Positions 10,532-21,901 of a stretch of DNA of 30,189 nucleotides are shown here, one piece after another. Made by a program: the position numbers and the translations under genes. Source of the stretch: Boothiomyces macroporosus (lineage: Eukaryota; Chytridiomycota; Chytridiomycetes; Rhizophydiales; Terramycetaceae). Each line of letters opens with the position of its first letter. Positions within the stretch are counted from its first letter, which is position 1. Under the pieces are notes generated by a model. It made no database searches. It saw only the letters and a program-made list of their open reading frames with translations, and was not told where the DNA came from. The stretch is taken from positions 1-30,189 of the forward strand of contig JADGKB010000144.1 of NCBI GenBank assembly GCA_027604185.1. Reading direction: 5' to 3'.

Positions 10532-12083
10532 ATGCCAAAATCCACAAGAACTTGCGACAACTGCGCTAGAAAGGTTCGTATCATTAACCAAAGAAACGGA
10601 AATGCGATCGGCAACGTCCTTGTGCCAGATGCGAGAAAGCAAAAGTAAAATGCGAATACCCTGGCGATTATGCGGTCTTGAGTAACGAGAAAGTCCACGA
10701 GATCCAATCGAATAACAGTCTGTCAATCGCAGCAAAAAATGCAATATGTTCTATCAATGTCGCCAATATAGGGCAATTTGCTACGGAAACCCCTCAATTT
10801 GGGGATCAATTAACCAGCACTGAATGCAATGCTCAAACATACATTTGTGCAAGACTACGCTCACTGGTAAATTTTAGCCAAAACTTTTTTGATTACTGCT
10901 GTTCCGCTCAACTGACATTGCTAGCAGTGACTACTTTGCGAAACCACTATAAAGGCAATAAGTGCAAACTTTGGATGGAAAAAGTACAACAAAAACTAGT
11001 GGATAATATTCAAATCAAAAACGTGCCAAACGTTCTAGGAATGGTATTGCTAGCTCTATGTTATTTTAGTATCTTTATTTTGATTTAGATTATGGCAATT
11101 TGGATACAGGCCTACTGTTTTTTGGGTATGGAGTGGAAATGGCTAAAGAGCTAAAGATTAACACTGAATCTGGTTTAGAAGGGCTGAATTTGACCTTGGT
11201 TATTGCAGAAGAATGTAGAAAATTGTGGTGGTTAATCTATGGATTGGATCGAACACTGTCTGCCGTGGGCAAAAGTAGGATTTGCGACTCTGACAATGCG
11301 ATATACTTGCCTGGAACCGCAAACGCGGAATTCAGTTCCTCTGGAGATGATATTCGTTTTTTTGGAATGCAAGCAATGTCAGCTAAAGAATGGTACACTC
11401 CTATTATTTCTACCAATATCTCTGCCGTTAGAGAATTACAAATAACAAAGTTACTTGGTCAGGCAGTGAAATATAGAGATATTTATTCATCAAAGGATAC
11501 AGATGAATCGGCAGTTATAAGGCTGAAGCTTTGCAATTCATTGTTTTTATGGCATTACAATACCAAAGTGCTGCAAGGTGCGCTGAATACAAAAGATGCT
11601 TGTTCATTGCAAGGATACTTGAAATATCATTATTCCATGCTAATTACGCGAGGGCCACATTGTTACGAATCATTAAAAAAGCATTCCCATAAATTCTTGG
11701 CAGAAAATAGAATCAAGATGGAAAATCTTGGACTGGTGTGTAGGGAGGCTAAATCAATTGCCAATCTACTGCTGGAACTCACTAGAACTGGAATCGATGA
11801 ATTGACAAGTATTTTCTATTTCGACTACATATTTCAAGCCTCAATTCCATTACTTTTGAACATGGATAAGCCTTCAGTTCTAAATTTGGTTACAACTTTA
11901 AATGCCTTGATCAGCAAATATCATTTAGGGTATCCGATACTAAATTTTATTGTAAAACACTTGAATTCCAATGATGTAGCAACCATTTTACAAGAACATG
12001 AAGCATACAAGTTTGAGGAATACTTGCACACCAAAAATAATAGCCACTCTTTCATTAATGAATTTTTAATTGCCGAATTGTAA
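10532..12083 (+). CDS. Zn2Cys6 transcription factor with MHR domain, array copy 4 (most divergent)
   Basis: Exons 10532-10573, 10594-11068 and 11089-12083 with two 20-nt introns give 503 residues. The zinc cluster is complete (cysteines 8, 11, 18, 24, 27, 34; core ARKKRKCDRQRPCARC). The first intron has an unusual GTTCGT donor. The MHR is recognisable (KLWWLIYGLDRTLS, DNAIYLPG, DIRFFGMQAMSAKEWYTP, LLGQAVK) but less similar than in other copies. The W-Y-x-N-L-P box is replaced by LFLWHYNTKVL, and the next segment is shorter. The second intron is at the family position and phase. Divergence with an intact frame suggests it is still under selection, but this was not measured. Confidence 0.87.
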
Positions 12084-12175
12084 TAAAAATATGGCACAGA
12101 TGGCATTAATCCAAAATATCAGTACTTGTTACGCTCAAAAGTCATGGGGTGAAATCTATAAAAGTGACAAAAGGG

Positions 12176-12191
12176 CGGAAACAGAATTCCG
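12176..12191. promoter_or_regulatory. CGG-N10-CCG site upstream of array copy 5
   Basis: CGGAAACAGAATTCCG: inverted CGG half sites separated by 10 nt, 184 nt before the ATG of copy 5. Zn2Cys6 dimers typically bind paired CGG triplets with a protein-specific spacer (the Put3 site has N10). Binding by a product of this array is inference. Confidence 0.35.
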
Positions 12192-12374
12192 TGACCGGAT
12201 TCACTCCCAACAATATTTGTAAATCTAGAGCCTTGCTAATTGAAATCAGAACATCATATAGCACAGTGCGAAATATCATAATTCATAGTTCTAATCAACA
12301 CAATTGGAAGGATCAATTATTAATGTAGATCCCAGTCTTTATTTCTATTTTTCGTCAAATTTTCTCCAAATAAC

Positions 12375-13874
12375 ATGCCAAAGATACCATCCACTTGTAT
12401 ATCCTGTCACCAAAAGGTAGCCAATTATAATATAGAGAAAAAGAATGTAATAGAGAAAATCCTTGCGAACGGTGCGCAAAGCGTGGTATAGAATGTCTGT
12501 ATTTCACCGACCAAGTGGAAATGAAATCCAATATTTCAGGGATTTCTAGTGCAACCCTCGACTTGCCTTCAAACCAAACCGTAGTAGATAGTAGTGAACC
12601 ACATACTTTATGCGGCGAAATACCAAATTACCTGGATATTCAAAATACAGTCCTGGAACTTGTACATAGCACAACCAATATATCACTAGATTTTCTAAAG
12701 AGCTGTTGTCAATCTATCCTCATGAAATATTCTGTTTTGGCATTCTACTTTGCATTAAAGCAAGACCCAATCAACACAAACTTGTGGCAAAGTCGAGCAT
12801 CCCAACAATTTGGTAAAGAGATCGGCTCCAACTCCATTCCTTCTTTGATGAGTAGTTACTTTCTGTCGATCAGCTACTTGCGTAATCTTTATTAACATAG
12901 AATGCTGTAGACTTGATTTAGTCATTCCATACTTTTCATTTGCGGTTAATGTTGCGAAACAGCTTGGACTCAATTCTGAGAGTGGAATTGCGCGATTAAG
13001 TAAAGATAGAAAAGAGCAAGAAGATTGTCGAAACCTGTGGTGGTTGCTCCATCGTGTAGATCAAATTTTTATGGCGTTAAATAGAGGAAGTCTGGATGAA
13101 CGAGATAATGGCGTGTATCTGCCAGGGAGTGCGACCATTATCAACTACGGAGCAGATATACGTTCTTTTGGATTAGAACTAATGAAATCAAAAAAGTCTT
13201 TTACTCCAGCGTTTACAAGCAATAGCATCTTTGTGCATAGGGTATTGCTTGACAGGCTGTTCGGACAAGCACTCAAATTAACCAAGCAGTTCAAAAAGGT
13301 CCAATCTATTGATACTCTGTTTGAACTATATAGTCTCAAAGATTCGTTGTTTCTTTGGCATTACAACCTCCCAAATTCATTTACCAAACACTTTAATCTA
13401 GACACTGGGCAAGTTGATCTCGACACTTGGACAATCTATGACACGCTATTCCAGTATTATTTTGCAAGGATTACTGTTCAAGCCCCAATGGTTTATTCCG
13501 CAATAATAAGCAATCCAGGAGCAATATTCGATCAGAGTTTCATGAATCTGAAAATGGATTGTGACAGAATGGCAGAGCTATTCAAGTTTTATTTGGAAAA
13601 GAATAGGGAATTGAAATATGTTTCGCCGTTTTACATCAACTATGCGCTTCATGGAATGATTCCGTTCATACTCCTGTCAAAGATTCAAGACCAGGATAGT
13701 AAACTTCAAGGGCAACTAGAAGCACTTGAACTATTGGTAAAGTTTTTCAATCTTGGTTGGCCACTCTTAACCATGGTTGAACAATTTCTTGAAGAGTGGA
13801 ATTTGGCGATTGTTCTGGTTGAATACGAAAAGTTTTCGTTTGAAGACTTGATTACCTGGAAACAACCTTTTTAG
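12375..13874 (+). pseudogene. Zn2Cys6/MHR regulator, array copy 5, with a one-base frameshift in the zinc cluster
   Basis: Exon 1 is 12375-12416 (MPKIPSTCISCHQK), followed by a 19-nt intron (12417-12435). Exon 2 then enters out of frame: the cluster half C-NRENP-C-ER-C-AKRGIE-C is encoded one base off, and a run of five A at 12438-12442 is the likely site of the insertion. From 12446 the frame is open to 13874 across a second 19-nt intron (12882-12900). The MHR is fully preserved: EDCRNLWWLLHRVDQIF, RDNGVYLPG, DIRSFGLELMKSKKSFTP, LLDRLFGQALK, LKDSLFLWHYNLP. Either this is a recent pseudogene, a base-call error, or the MHR is made from the in-frame ATG at 12521 without a DNA-binding part. No alternative GT...AG choice I tried repairs the frame. 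Confidence 0.8.
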
Positions 13875-14194
13875 AATAACGTAGTATTTAGTCTTTCATT
13901 GGTACCTGATCCTGTGTGGGGTGGTTGACGGAAATTCATGCCCGCCTTGATTTCAATTGGTCAACTTTCCCGCGCATTGACTCTTGACCTTGGGACAAAA
14001 AACTTTACAATCACACTAATCTCAGAAATAAAGATATTTGATTGGTTACTTTTCAAAATTCCCCTTTTCCGGCCTTGAACAAAATTGAGTACAATTTCCG
14101 TTGACTTTAATTTTACAAAAGTCAATTTGATTTTTTCGGCAAAGACAAGTGTTGCCACAGCAGAATTTCTTTTTCCAAAATAATACAAAAATCA
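13875..14194 (+). promoter_or_regulatory. Upstream region of array copy 6 with a CGG-N10-CCG site
   Basis: 320 nt without a gene. It contains CGGAAATTCATGCCCG at 13929-13944, the same CGGAAA-led, N10-spaced arrangement as the site in front of copy 5. Short inverted CAAT-like words (CAATTGGTCAA) follow at about 13955. Regulation of copy 6 by a Zn2Cys6 dimer through this site is inference. Confidence 0.35.
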
Positions 14195-15769
14195 ATGCCA
14201 AAGCTACCCAAGACATGTATATCTTGCGCTAGTAAAGTAAAAAATATTTAAAAAAGAAACGAAAGTGTGATAGGAAAAGACCATGTTCAAGGTGTGCAAA
14301 AGCAAATATCAGCTGCGAGTATCCAGGAGATCCAGTGATTAAACAACTTCAAGCCCTGCAAATTAATCCCGCGAACGAATCTGTATTTGGGAATCCTATT
14401 ACTCAGCTGGCTGAGAACTGGACCACACTTGAAACTGAGCAATCAGTATTTACAGGAAATACAAACGAATTTGACTCTGAATTGATAAGGATACAGAATA
14501 ATATGCTGGAGGCGATGGAGATGATGTTGAAGGTATCCAAAGGTTTTCTCAGAAGATGCTGCACTTCATTTTTGATGCGGCTATCCGTAGTTGCATTCTA
14601 TTATGTACTAAATGGAGATGTAGTTAACAAGCAGATATGGCTGGAAAAGTGTGTACGTGAATTTTCCGTTCAGTTGCGATACACGTCCCTGCCAAACTTA
14701 CTAGGTGCGATTGTCTTGGCTTTGTGCTATATTAGTAAATAATGTTAATATAGAAAGTGGAGACTTTAAAGTAGGAATTCCATACTTTTCGTTTGTGATT
14801 AATTCCGCAAAAATGTTGGGAATAAACAAAGAAACTGGACTGGCAACTTTGACCAAAGACCCGCAAGAAAAGGAAGATTGTAGAAACATATGGTGGGCAA
14901 TATACCGAGTAGACCAATTTATGGCTCTTATTGGAAAAGGACTCTTAGTGGAAGAGGACAATGGAATATACCTTCCTGGGGCAGCAAATTATATACAAAG
15001 CGATGATGATATTAGATCACTAGGGTTAGAAGTAATGGCATCAAGGAAATGGTTTACTCCTATAGTGTACAGTGCAAATATATATGTAAACAAAGTTCTT
15101 TTGGATAGATTACTTGGACAAGCAATCAAAGCACATGCAAAATACAAATCGGATCAATCAATAGACACGATATTCGCTCTAGCTAATTTAAGCGATTCTC
15201 TGATACTGTGGCAGTCAAACCTCCCAAAATGTTTTGCAAATGAGCTGGAATTGATGCGAGGGATGGGAAAGATAGAGTCGAATATTACATGGATAATACT
15301 TGATGCTTATCTTCAATTCAATTTCTCCATGGTAATCGTCAACTGTCCCTTGATTTACTACAACCTGACCCGGGATTATCAGAGTGCAATTCAAAGCAGG
15401 GCATTTTCTAATCTATACAAAGATAGTAAGCTAATTGCAGATATATTTCACTTTTTCATTCTGAAAAATCCAACTCTAGAATACACTACATTATTCTACA
15501 TTAATTACGCGTTTCAAGCTCTAATTCCCATGATACTTTGCAAATCTGTAGATGAAACTAATATATTACTGCAAGGAATGGAAATGCTAATTAAAAAATT
15601 TCGGATTGGGCATTCAGTGTATACTCTTGCACGCCGATTACTTGATTTGGATGAAGTCGATATCCTGCAAGAATACAGAAGATTCTCATTCGTTGATAAC
15701 CTACAGATTGCTGATGGTGACAAAGTATTAAGAGAGTTTCTCAATGATGATATAGAAATGAATCAATAA
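14195..15769 (+). CDS. Zn2Cys6 transcription factor with MHR domain, array copy 6
   Basis: Exons 14195-14236, 14257-14734 and 14754-15769, with introns of 20 and 19 nt, give 511 residues. Zinc-cluster cysteines are at 8, 11, 18, 24, 27 and 34 (core SKKRKCDRKRPCSRC), then EYPGDP as in copy 4. The MHR is the best preserved in the array: EDCRNIWWAIYRVDQFM, EDNGIYLPG, DIRSLGLEVMASRKWFTP, LLDRLLGQAIK, LSDSLILWQSNLPKCF, LIKKFRIGHSVY. The first intron has a poly-A rich 3' part lacking a clear TTAAY, yet its removal is required to join the cluster. The stop codon is only 17 nt from the stop of the convergent acyl-CoA-binding gene. Confidence 0.91.
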
Positions 15770-15786
15770 TATAATATTTAATATAT

Positions 15787-16359
15787 TTAAATCGACTTTC
15801 TCTTTCTAATTTTGTAAGTGTAACCCAAGAAGATTAAAACCAGGATTAGCAAATATATCCACCGCTTTGGTTTTGGCTTCATCACAATTAACGGGGCTAG
15901 TCTAATTAGAAACTCGTACCTGTTTTCATTTGCTATAGTCAAATCTCGCACATAAACAACAAGAGGAGTCTTCAATTTGACATAATCAATCTCGTCGATT
16001 TTTGACAGGTACTTTATGTTCTCTTCGATTTTTTCCGATTTCTTTTCCGGTATGGAAAGGAAGGGAGTTAGGATATCTATGGCAATGCGGATGTAGCCGA
16101 TTTTTGCTTCCTTTTGCGATTTATTCACTAGTTTTTTCCAAGCGTTCCATTTGTACCGCTTTGTCGAGTCCCACCATTGCGGTTGTGGTTGCTTACAGTC
16201 GCCTTTCGTCGCTTGTTTGAAATACGCATAAGTAAGTAGTCTGTTTGAGATTGGTATTGTTGGCCAGTGCGCCGGAAAGGGCGAGAGCAAAGTCAGCTGC
16301 TTGAGCGCATCGCAAGCATGATCAAACAGGTCGTTTATAATCTCGTCGTTGTTGGACAT
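15787..16359 (-). CDS. Acyl-CoA-binding domain protein with C-terminal membrane anchor
   Basis: Intronless, 190 residues. Residues about 5-95 form an acyl-CoA-binding (ACBP) domain: FDHACDALKQL at the first helix, LLTYAYFKQATKGD matching the family's YGLYKQAT-GD motif, then KRYKWNAWKKL and a final helix (AKIGYIRIAIDIL). The C-terminal WIYLLILVLIFLGYTY followed by basic residues looks like a tail anchor, as in membrane-bound ACBD proteins that sit on the ER or peroxisome. It probably binds long-chain acyl-CoA at a membrane surface; the organelle is inferred. The chosen Met gives MSNNDEIINDLFDHA. Its start codon is only 61 nt from the divergent ARF-GEF start. Confidence 0.85.
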   Translation of the reverse strand: MSNNDEIINDLFDHACDALKQLTLLSPFPAHWPTIPISNRLLTYAYFKQATKGDCKQPQPQWWDSTKRYKWNAWKKLVNKSQKEAKIGYIRIAIDILTPFLSIPEKKSEKIEENIKYLSKIDEIDYVKLKTPLVVYVRDLTIANENRYEFLIRLAPLIVMKPKPKRWIYLLILVLIFLGYTYKIRKRKSI

Positions 16360-16420
16360 GGTGAAAATCCATTGTTTACATTTTTGAAAATTGAGAGGGC
16401 TGAACTTTTTTAAAATCTGA
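16360..16420. promoter_or_regulatory. 61-nt bidirectional promoter region
   Basis: The whole space between the divergent start codons of the acyl-CoA-binding protein (-) and the ARF-GEF (+). No TATA box is evident. Both core promoters and 5' leaders must fit here or reach into the opposite gene. Confidence 0.5.
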
Positions 16421-19400
16421 ATGAAAAACAATATTCATATATTCATACGGACCACTCTGGATGAATTCATGATTCACCGCGACACAAGGGAGGATGTCAA
16501 AATTGCGGTCGAGGAAGCAAAGAGTACGAGATGTTAATGTAGGATACCTGGGATTGGAATCCATGGAATTGATGCAGTACGATGCCATCTTCAAGCCATT
16601 CATGCTGGTTTGTCAGTCAAAGAACCCGCAACTGACAGTCATTGCTCTCAGCTGTCTAGGTAAGTGTTGTTAATTACAGGTTGATATTGATTAACAAAAG
16701 GAAAGCTATTTCAGTACAACTTTTGGGAGAACACTTCAGATCTATTGAACTTGGTCATTGAAACAGTTTCCAATTGTTTTATTGGTGAGCACACCGATGA
16801 GCAAGTTCAGACGCAAGTGATAAACGCTCTTTCGTCTGCAATTTCTATTGAAAACTCCAATTCGCAACTACATGGCGGTATATTATTGAAAGCAGTCAGG
16901 ATTATCTACAACATCTTTTTGCTTTCCAAATTCCCCCAGATACAAACTCTTGCCCAAGCCTCTTTGATGCAGATATCCACCAGGTAACTACTGCTTACTG
17001 TAGTGTGTTTAACCGAGTGCCTGCAGAGTACAACTTTGACGAAATTATGAAGAATCACAAGGATAAAACCAAAGGTACATCAAGATTTACTTGAGGTGAA
17101 CCAAATAGACTAGTAGACACGACTAGAACCGATAATGAGGAGTTTGATGAGCCTGTTGGCTTGGCAATTTTAGATAAACTTGGAGAGCGTGATCCATCAA
17201 CCAGACACTCCCAGGATATCCTGACAGACTCCAGCCATTCTCAAGAATCAAAGCATGATAAAATCGCAAAGGACGCTTATTTACTATTCAGAGCATTTTG
17301 CAAGCTGTCCATGAAATCTATAAATGGACCAGAATGTGCTACAGATTTAAAATCACAGGCAATGAGATCAAAGCTACTGTCATTGTCATTGGTTTACAAC
17401 ACTCTCAAAAATTACGGGAAAATATTTTCTTATCCATCACCAGTTCTTTTTACTTCCATCAAAGTAACGAAACCAAGCGATGTTGTAAGTGATTATAATT
17501 ATAGGCTTTTATCTTGGCTGTTCGCCAATATATTTGTCTGGTTTTCACCAGAAATATTGTCAACATAGTTCCGCAAGTCTTTGATCTGGCAATGGATATA
17601 TTTGGGAGAATGCTGTTGGAATTGAGGCAACTTTTAAAAAAGGAAATATCTACTATCTTTACACAAATTATTATCCCTATCATAGAAGTATATTTATCTA
17701 ATAATAGGCCTCCATTCCAGTCACCTATTATCAGCGCGTTTCGTTAATGAAGGCTTTACAAAGAGCGTTCTCCAGACCCGAAGGAGGTAAATTGTTGGTG
17801 GAACTATACTTGAACTATGATTGCGATTTATCAACAGAGCCTGAAGAAAATATTTGGGAAAGACTGAATAACGCTTTGGCTCAAGTTATGACTGGGAATC
17901 TGCCAGAATTACAGGAACCAGCGCCATCTTTCGATTTCACTCTCAACAATACAAACGTCTCTTATTCCGGAGCAATCACCACGCAGAATCTTACAAATTA
18001 CACTAGAGAGCAAGTAAGGCAGCTATATCTTCCTTATGGTGACAATAACGAGTTGAGAAAGAGGGTTCTGGAGCTGGTTGTCAAGGGAATTTTGTACTCG
18101 CTAAATAACTGGGTAAAGGATGAAAAGAAGGAAGTTAAAACCGAGCGTAAAGAGTTTGAATATGAATATGACGATCCTTCGGCATTCTTGGAATCTAAAA
18201 CTAAAAAACAAGTACTACAGGAAGGAGTGAAACTATTTAATCAAAAACCAAAGAAAGCAATTCGCATTTTGATTGAAGGAAGAGTTATTCCAAGTAAGCA
18301 GCCTAGGCATATTGCTCACTTTTTGTTGAACTGTCCAGGATTAGATAAGGCTGTAATTGGAGAGTATTTAGGGGAAGGAGAAGAACAATTTATAGCAATA
18401 ATGCATTCATTTGTGGATATGCAAGATTTCACTGGCAAAACATTTGTCGGTGCTTTAAGGGACTTTTTAAATACTTTTAGGTAACTGGAATTAACAAAAG
18501 GCTGCCAGGCGAAGCACAGAAAATCGATAGATTCATGCTGAAATTTGCAGACAGATATGTGCAATGCAATCCAAATTCATTTTCTACCGCTGAAACTGCC
18601 TATGTTCTTGCATACTCTGTCATTATGCTCAACACTGACCAATACAATCCTCAGGTAAAGCGAAAGATGACCTGTGAAGATTTCGTCAAAAATAACCGTG
18701 GAATCAATGATGGAAAAGATTTGCCACATGAATTTCTTGTTTCAATTTTCAATGAAATCAAAGAAAAGGAAATCAAAATGAAAGACGAGTCCAAATCGGT
18801 TGTGTCATCAGCAGTTGCTCCTTCGTCAAAGCAACATGCTGCTAAAGCTAAGCAAAAGTTGAACAGAACGGAAAGCCTGCTGATTCAAATGAGAAACAAT
18901 CATTCAACAACAAGAGACCCAACTGCCTTTGATTCTCATTTCGAAAACACTGATCCTACTGTCTTTTATGAAGCCACTCACTTTGAACATGTCAAGCCAA
19001 TGTTTACAATCATTTGGATGTCTTGTTTAATGTCTGTCTCTTCGTTCCTGCAAAAGTACGATGAAGTGGATACAGTAATTACATCTCTAGAGGGCTTCAA
19101 GTACTCTATTCATTTAGCATCCATATTCGGACTTGAGTTGGAAAAGAAGGGATTCTTAACCAATCTGTCCAAATTTGTCGAAATATCAAATATTGTTCAT
19201 GTAACACAAAAGAATATTGAAGCAATCAAAATGCTTTTGGAAATTACGTTTGTCGATGGCAATTATTTCAACGAAAACTGGCAAGCAGTAGTCAAATGTA
19301 TGAGCCAACTGGAAAAGATTCAGCAACAAGGAATTGTTGATCCTGACCCATCCAAACCTGCAGATCAAAGGAAAAAGGAAGCCAAACATATTGAGGAAAT

Positions 19401-21585
19401 GTACCAGCTGATTTCCTCGCAAGCTGTAACATTATCAGTCGACAGAATTTTCACATCTAGTTCAAAATTGTCTGTCAACTCTATTTGTCACTTTAGTCGT
19501 GCTTTGTGTGATATGTCTTGGGATGAAATCATGTTTTCTTCAGACAAGGTTATCTATTTTAATTACAGGAGCATCCAAGAATGTACTGTTTACAGCGTAT
19601 TATTGAAATTTCCTACTATAACATCAATTCCAGAATTAGATTAGAGTGGACGCAAATCTGGCAGATTCTTGGTCCGCATTTCAATCAAGTTGGATGTCAC
19701 TCCAATACAAATATTGTCTTCTTTTGTTTAGACAAGTTGCGTCAGCTCAGCAGCAAATTCTTGGAGCTGGAGGAACTGCCAAACTTTAAATTCCAAAAAG
19801 ATTTTCTAAGACCGTTCTCTTTCATATTCGAGAATAACCCTGATGTTAAAATCAAGGATATGGTACTCACCTGTATCAATAATTTGTTACTGTACAAACC
19901 TGCCAATCTGAAATCTGGCTGGAAAACCATTTTTGATGTTTTGGGGCTTGCTGCAAACGAAAAGACGGAATCGATTGTAAAACTTGGATTTGCAATAACC
20001 AGCACAATCCAAAAAGAGTATTTACATTTAGTGTCGGCTCAAAACTTTTATCCTGAATTTGTAAACACCCTGTCAAAGTTTTGTCAAAACTTCAAGTTCC
20101 CAAAAATCAATGCTCAGGCTGTTCAAGCTCTAAGAAGCGGTGCTGAAATGCAGTCTAAGCCAGTAGTCAACTCAAAGAAAAATGAAGAGGAAAGCTCGGA
20201 TAAACAGTGGATGGTTACTTTCTCAAACATGAAGAACATTATTCTTACCTGTGAATTAGAAGTTCGCCAAACGTATAATTATATTAATGTAGATCACTAA
20301 CCAACTTGTTTGATATTTTATTTGAAAACGGGCACGAATTTGCTAATGAATTGTGGCTACAGATCCTCAAGGAAATCATACTCCCTTTATTTGATGAACT
20401 TAGAGATCCAACAACAAGTAAAAAGACAAAGGAAGATATGCAGATTTGGTTATCAACTACGTTGACGACCGCGATGAAACTGTTGATTGAACTGTACACT
20501 AAATTCCCTGTTTTGTCGGAAATCGCCCTGGATGATCTCCTTGATATTGTCTCTCTTGTAATTTTGCAAGAAAACGATACACTTGCCAGACTTGGTTCCA
20601 ATTGCCTTCAAGAATACGTGGAAAATAACCTGGAAATTATGAATGGTGAAATTTGGGATAATATTATTGATCGCATACTGTATTGGCTAGAAGTCACTAC
20701 TCCAAAAGATTTGGTTTTTGATTATGCAAACAGTGGTGAAGCCGATTCTGTATTTGGATTCCCTTACATGAAGAAACCAGTCCGTAAGGAATTTCCAAAA
20801 ATCATTACAAAATGTGTTTTGCATTTGATAATTGTTCAAACTGTAAACAAGCTGTTTGTTGGACCCAATGGGAGCAAAGTATTTCAAACTCTAAATTCAA
20901 ATCATATTTATGCGGTGGGAGATGCGATTTATAAATCGTACAATTTTGCCAAGACATTTAACCAATTAATGGAATTGAGACAAGCCTTGCATCAGATGGG
21001 ATTCATGAAAACCTTACCAAATCTACTAAAGCAAGAAACAGTCTCAGTGTCAACGTATTTAACTATTTTGTCGCATGTGTTTGCAGACAAATCACCTCAA
21101 GGTCAAGATATGAATTTCGAAATAGAAAGAAGACTGTTGCCGTAAGTGTGAATTAATCTAGATTATCGTACATGCTTTTGAGTCAATTTGTTCAGTTTGA
21201 TATGGAAACTCAAAGAAATAGCATATTGACATGGTCGTCCGTAGTTGAATCTATTATCGATGGTTTTAGCAAGTACAGTGATCTTCAATTTGAAAAGCAT
21301 ATTCCGTATTTTTATGTTCACTTTGTCAAACTACTCCAATATGGTCATGTTCCATTTTTGGCTCCGCTTGCAGTAATTTTCCAAAGAGTTGGTAGCACCT
21401 TCCATATTGCCAAAGATGATGTCCCATACACTCAGACTATTTCAGGTTTCCCTCAACAATTAGTGAAAGCAGAACAGGAGTCCATTGACGAAATGGCTAC
21501 TAATTTGGTTAATATGACTTTGAAAGAAAGTGTGGAATCTCTGCAAGACGAACTGTTAAAAGATTATGACCCATTTCAACAATAA
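16421..21585 (+). CDS. Sec7/BIG-type ARF guanine nucleotide exchange factor, 11 exons
   Basis: Large ARF-GEF that activates ARF GTPases at the trans-Golgi by GDP release. Exons: 16421-16523, 16543-16659, 16701-16983, 17004-17074, 17096-17484, 17505-17687, 17708-18480, 18501-19548, 19569-20272, 20293-21141, 21162-21585; joined 1647 residues. Introns are 19-21 nt except the 41-nt double unit at 16660-16700. Seen in order: DCB-like N-terminus (KPFMLVCQSKNPQL), HUS box YLNYDCDL (about 416-423), Sec7 domain about 546-735 with FRLPGEAQKIDR whose Glu644 is the catalytic finger and MLNTDQYNPQVK, then HDS regions (RIRLEWTQIWQILG, LPNFKFQKDFLRPF, SGWKTIFDVL). An intron falls directly before the L-P-G-E of the finger. 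The N-terminus is short compared with yeast Sec7. Start choice is less certain than the rest. Confidence 0.94.
16660..16700 (+). other. Two back-to-back ultrashort introns (20 + 21 nt) without an exon between them
   Basis: In the ARF-GEF gene, the coding frame runs CTA-G then resumes GA-AAG-CTA (L-G-K-L) after 41 nt. These split into GTAAGTGTTGTTAATTACAG (16660-16679) and a second GTTGAT...AACAAAAG unit (16680-16700), each with its own GT, branch-like TTAAT/TTAAC and AG. Removing only one leaves an in-frame stop. Whether the spliceosome removes one 41-nt intron or two units is unknown. Confidence 0.75.
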
Positions 21586-21602
21586 AATATAGTTCATTTA
21601 AT

Positions 21603-21885
21603 CTATGGTATATAAACAGGTGGTGGTGTTTGGGTCTCCTGTCGATCTAGATCCGTCAAATCATCCTGATCTATGATCACTTCATGTCGTTCTCTGTACA
21701 TTGGTAAAGGTTCTGAATATTCGGATCTATTCTCCCATCGAGCCAAGAACATGTACCCTCGACAAGTAGCAAAAACCATGATCGCCACTAGAAACAAGTA
21801 TAGTGCTATAATCAAAGCTATCTAGATTAAATTTAAATACCAGTGACGCAGGTGTTGAGTAACTGCTATCTGCCGGGTTGTCCAT
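21603..21885 (-). CDS. Small single-pass membrane protein with PY motifs
   Basis: Exons 21885-21841 and 21821-21603, joined across a 19-nt intron (21822-21840), give 87 residues. Seen: a short polar N-terminus (MDNPADSSYSTPASL), one membrane helix about residues 16-35 (IALIIALYLFLVAIMVFATC), then an acidic tail with SEPLPMY and, at the end, PPPVYIP. The last fits the PPxY motif bound by WW domains of Rsp5/NEDD4 ubiquitin ligases; LPxY is a weaker variant. Family knowledge suggests an adaptor or cargo for such ligases, but no specific family is recognised. Its stop lies 17 nt from the convergent ARF-GEF stop. Confidence 0.75.
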
Positions 21886-21901
21886 TTAATTTAAACTACT
21901 C

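Noticed and set aside
12417..12463. Alternative splice sites that would repair array copy 5
   Set aside because: Acceptors at 12437, 12443 and 12453 all give early stops or lose the cysteine frame.
17720..17770. A 26-33 nt intron between 17720 and 17772 in the ARF-GEF
   Set aside because: The 20-nt intron at 17688-17707 gives the right frame and keeps the conserved YQRVSLMKALQR segment.
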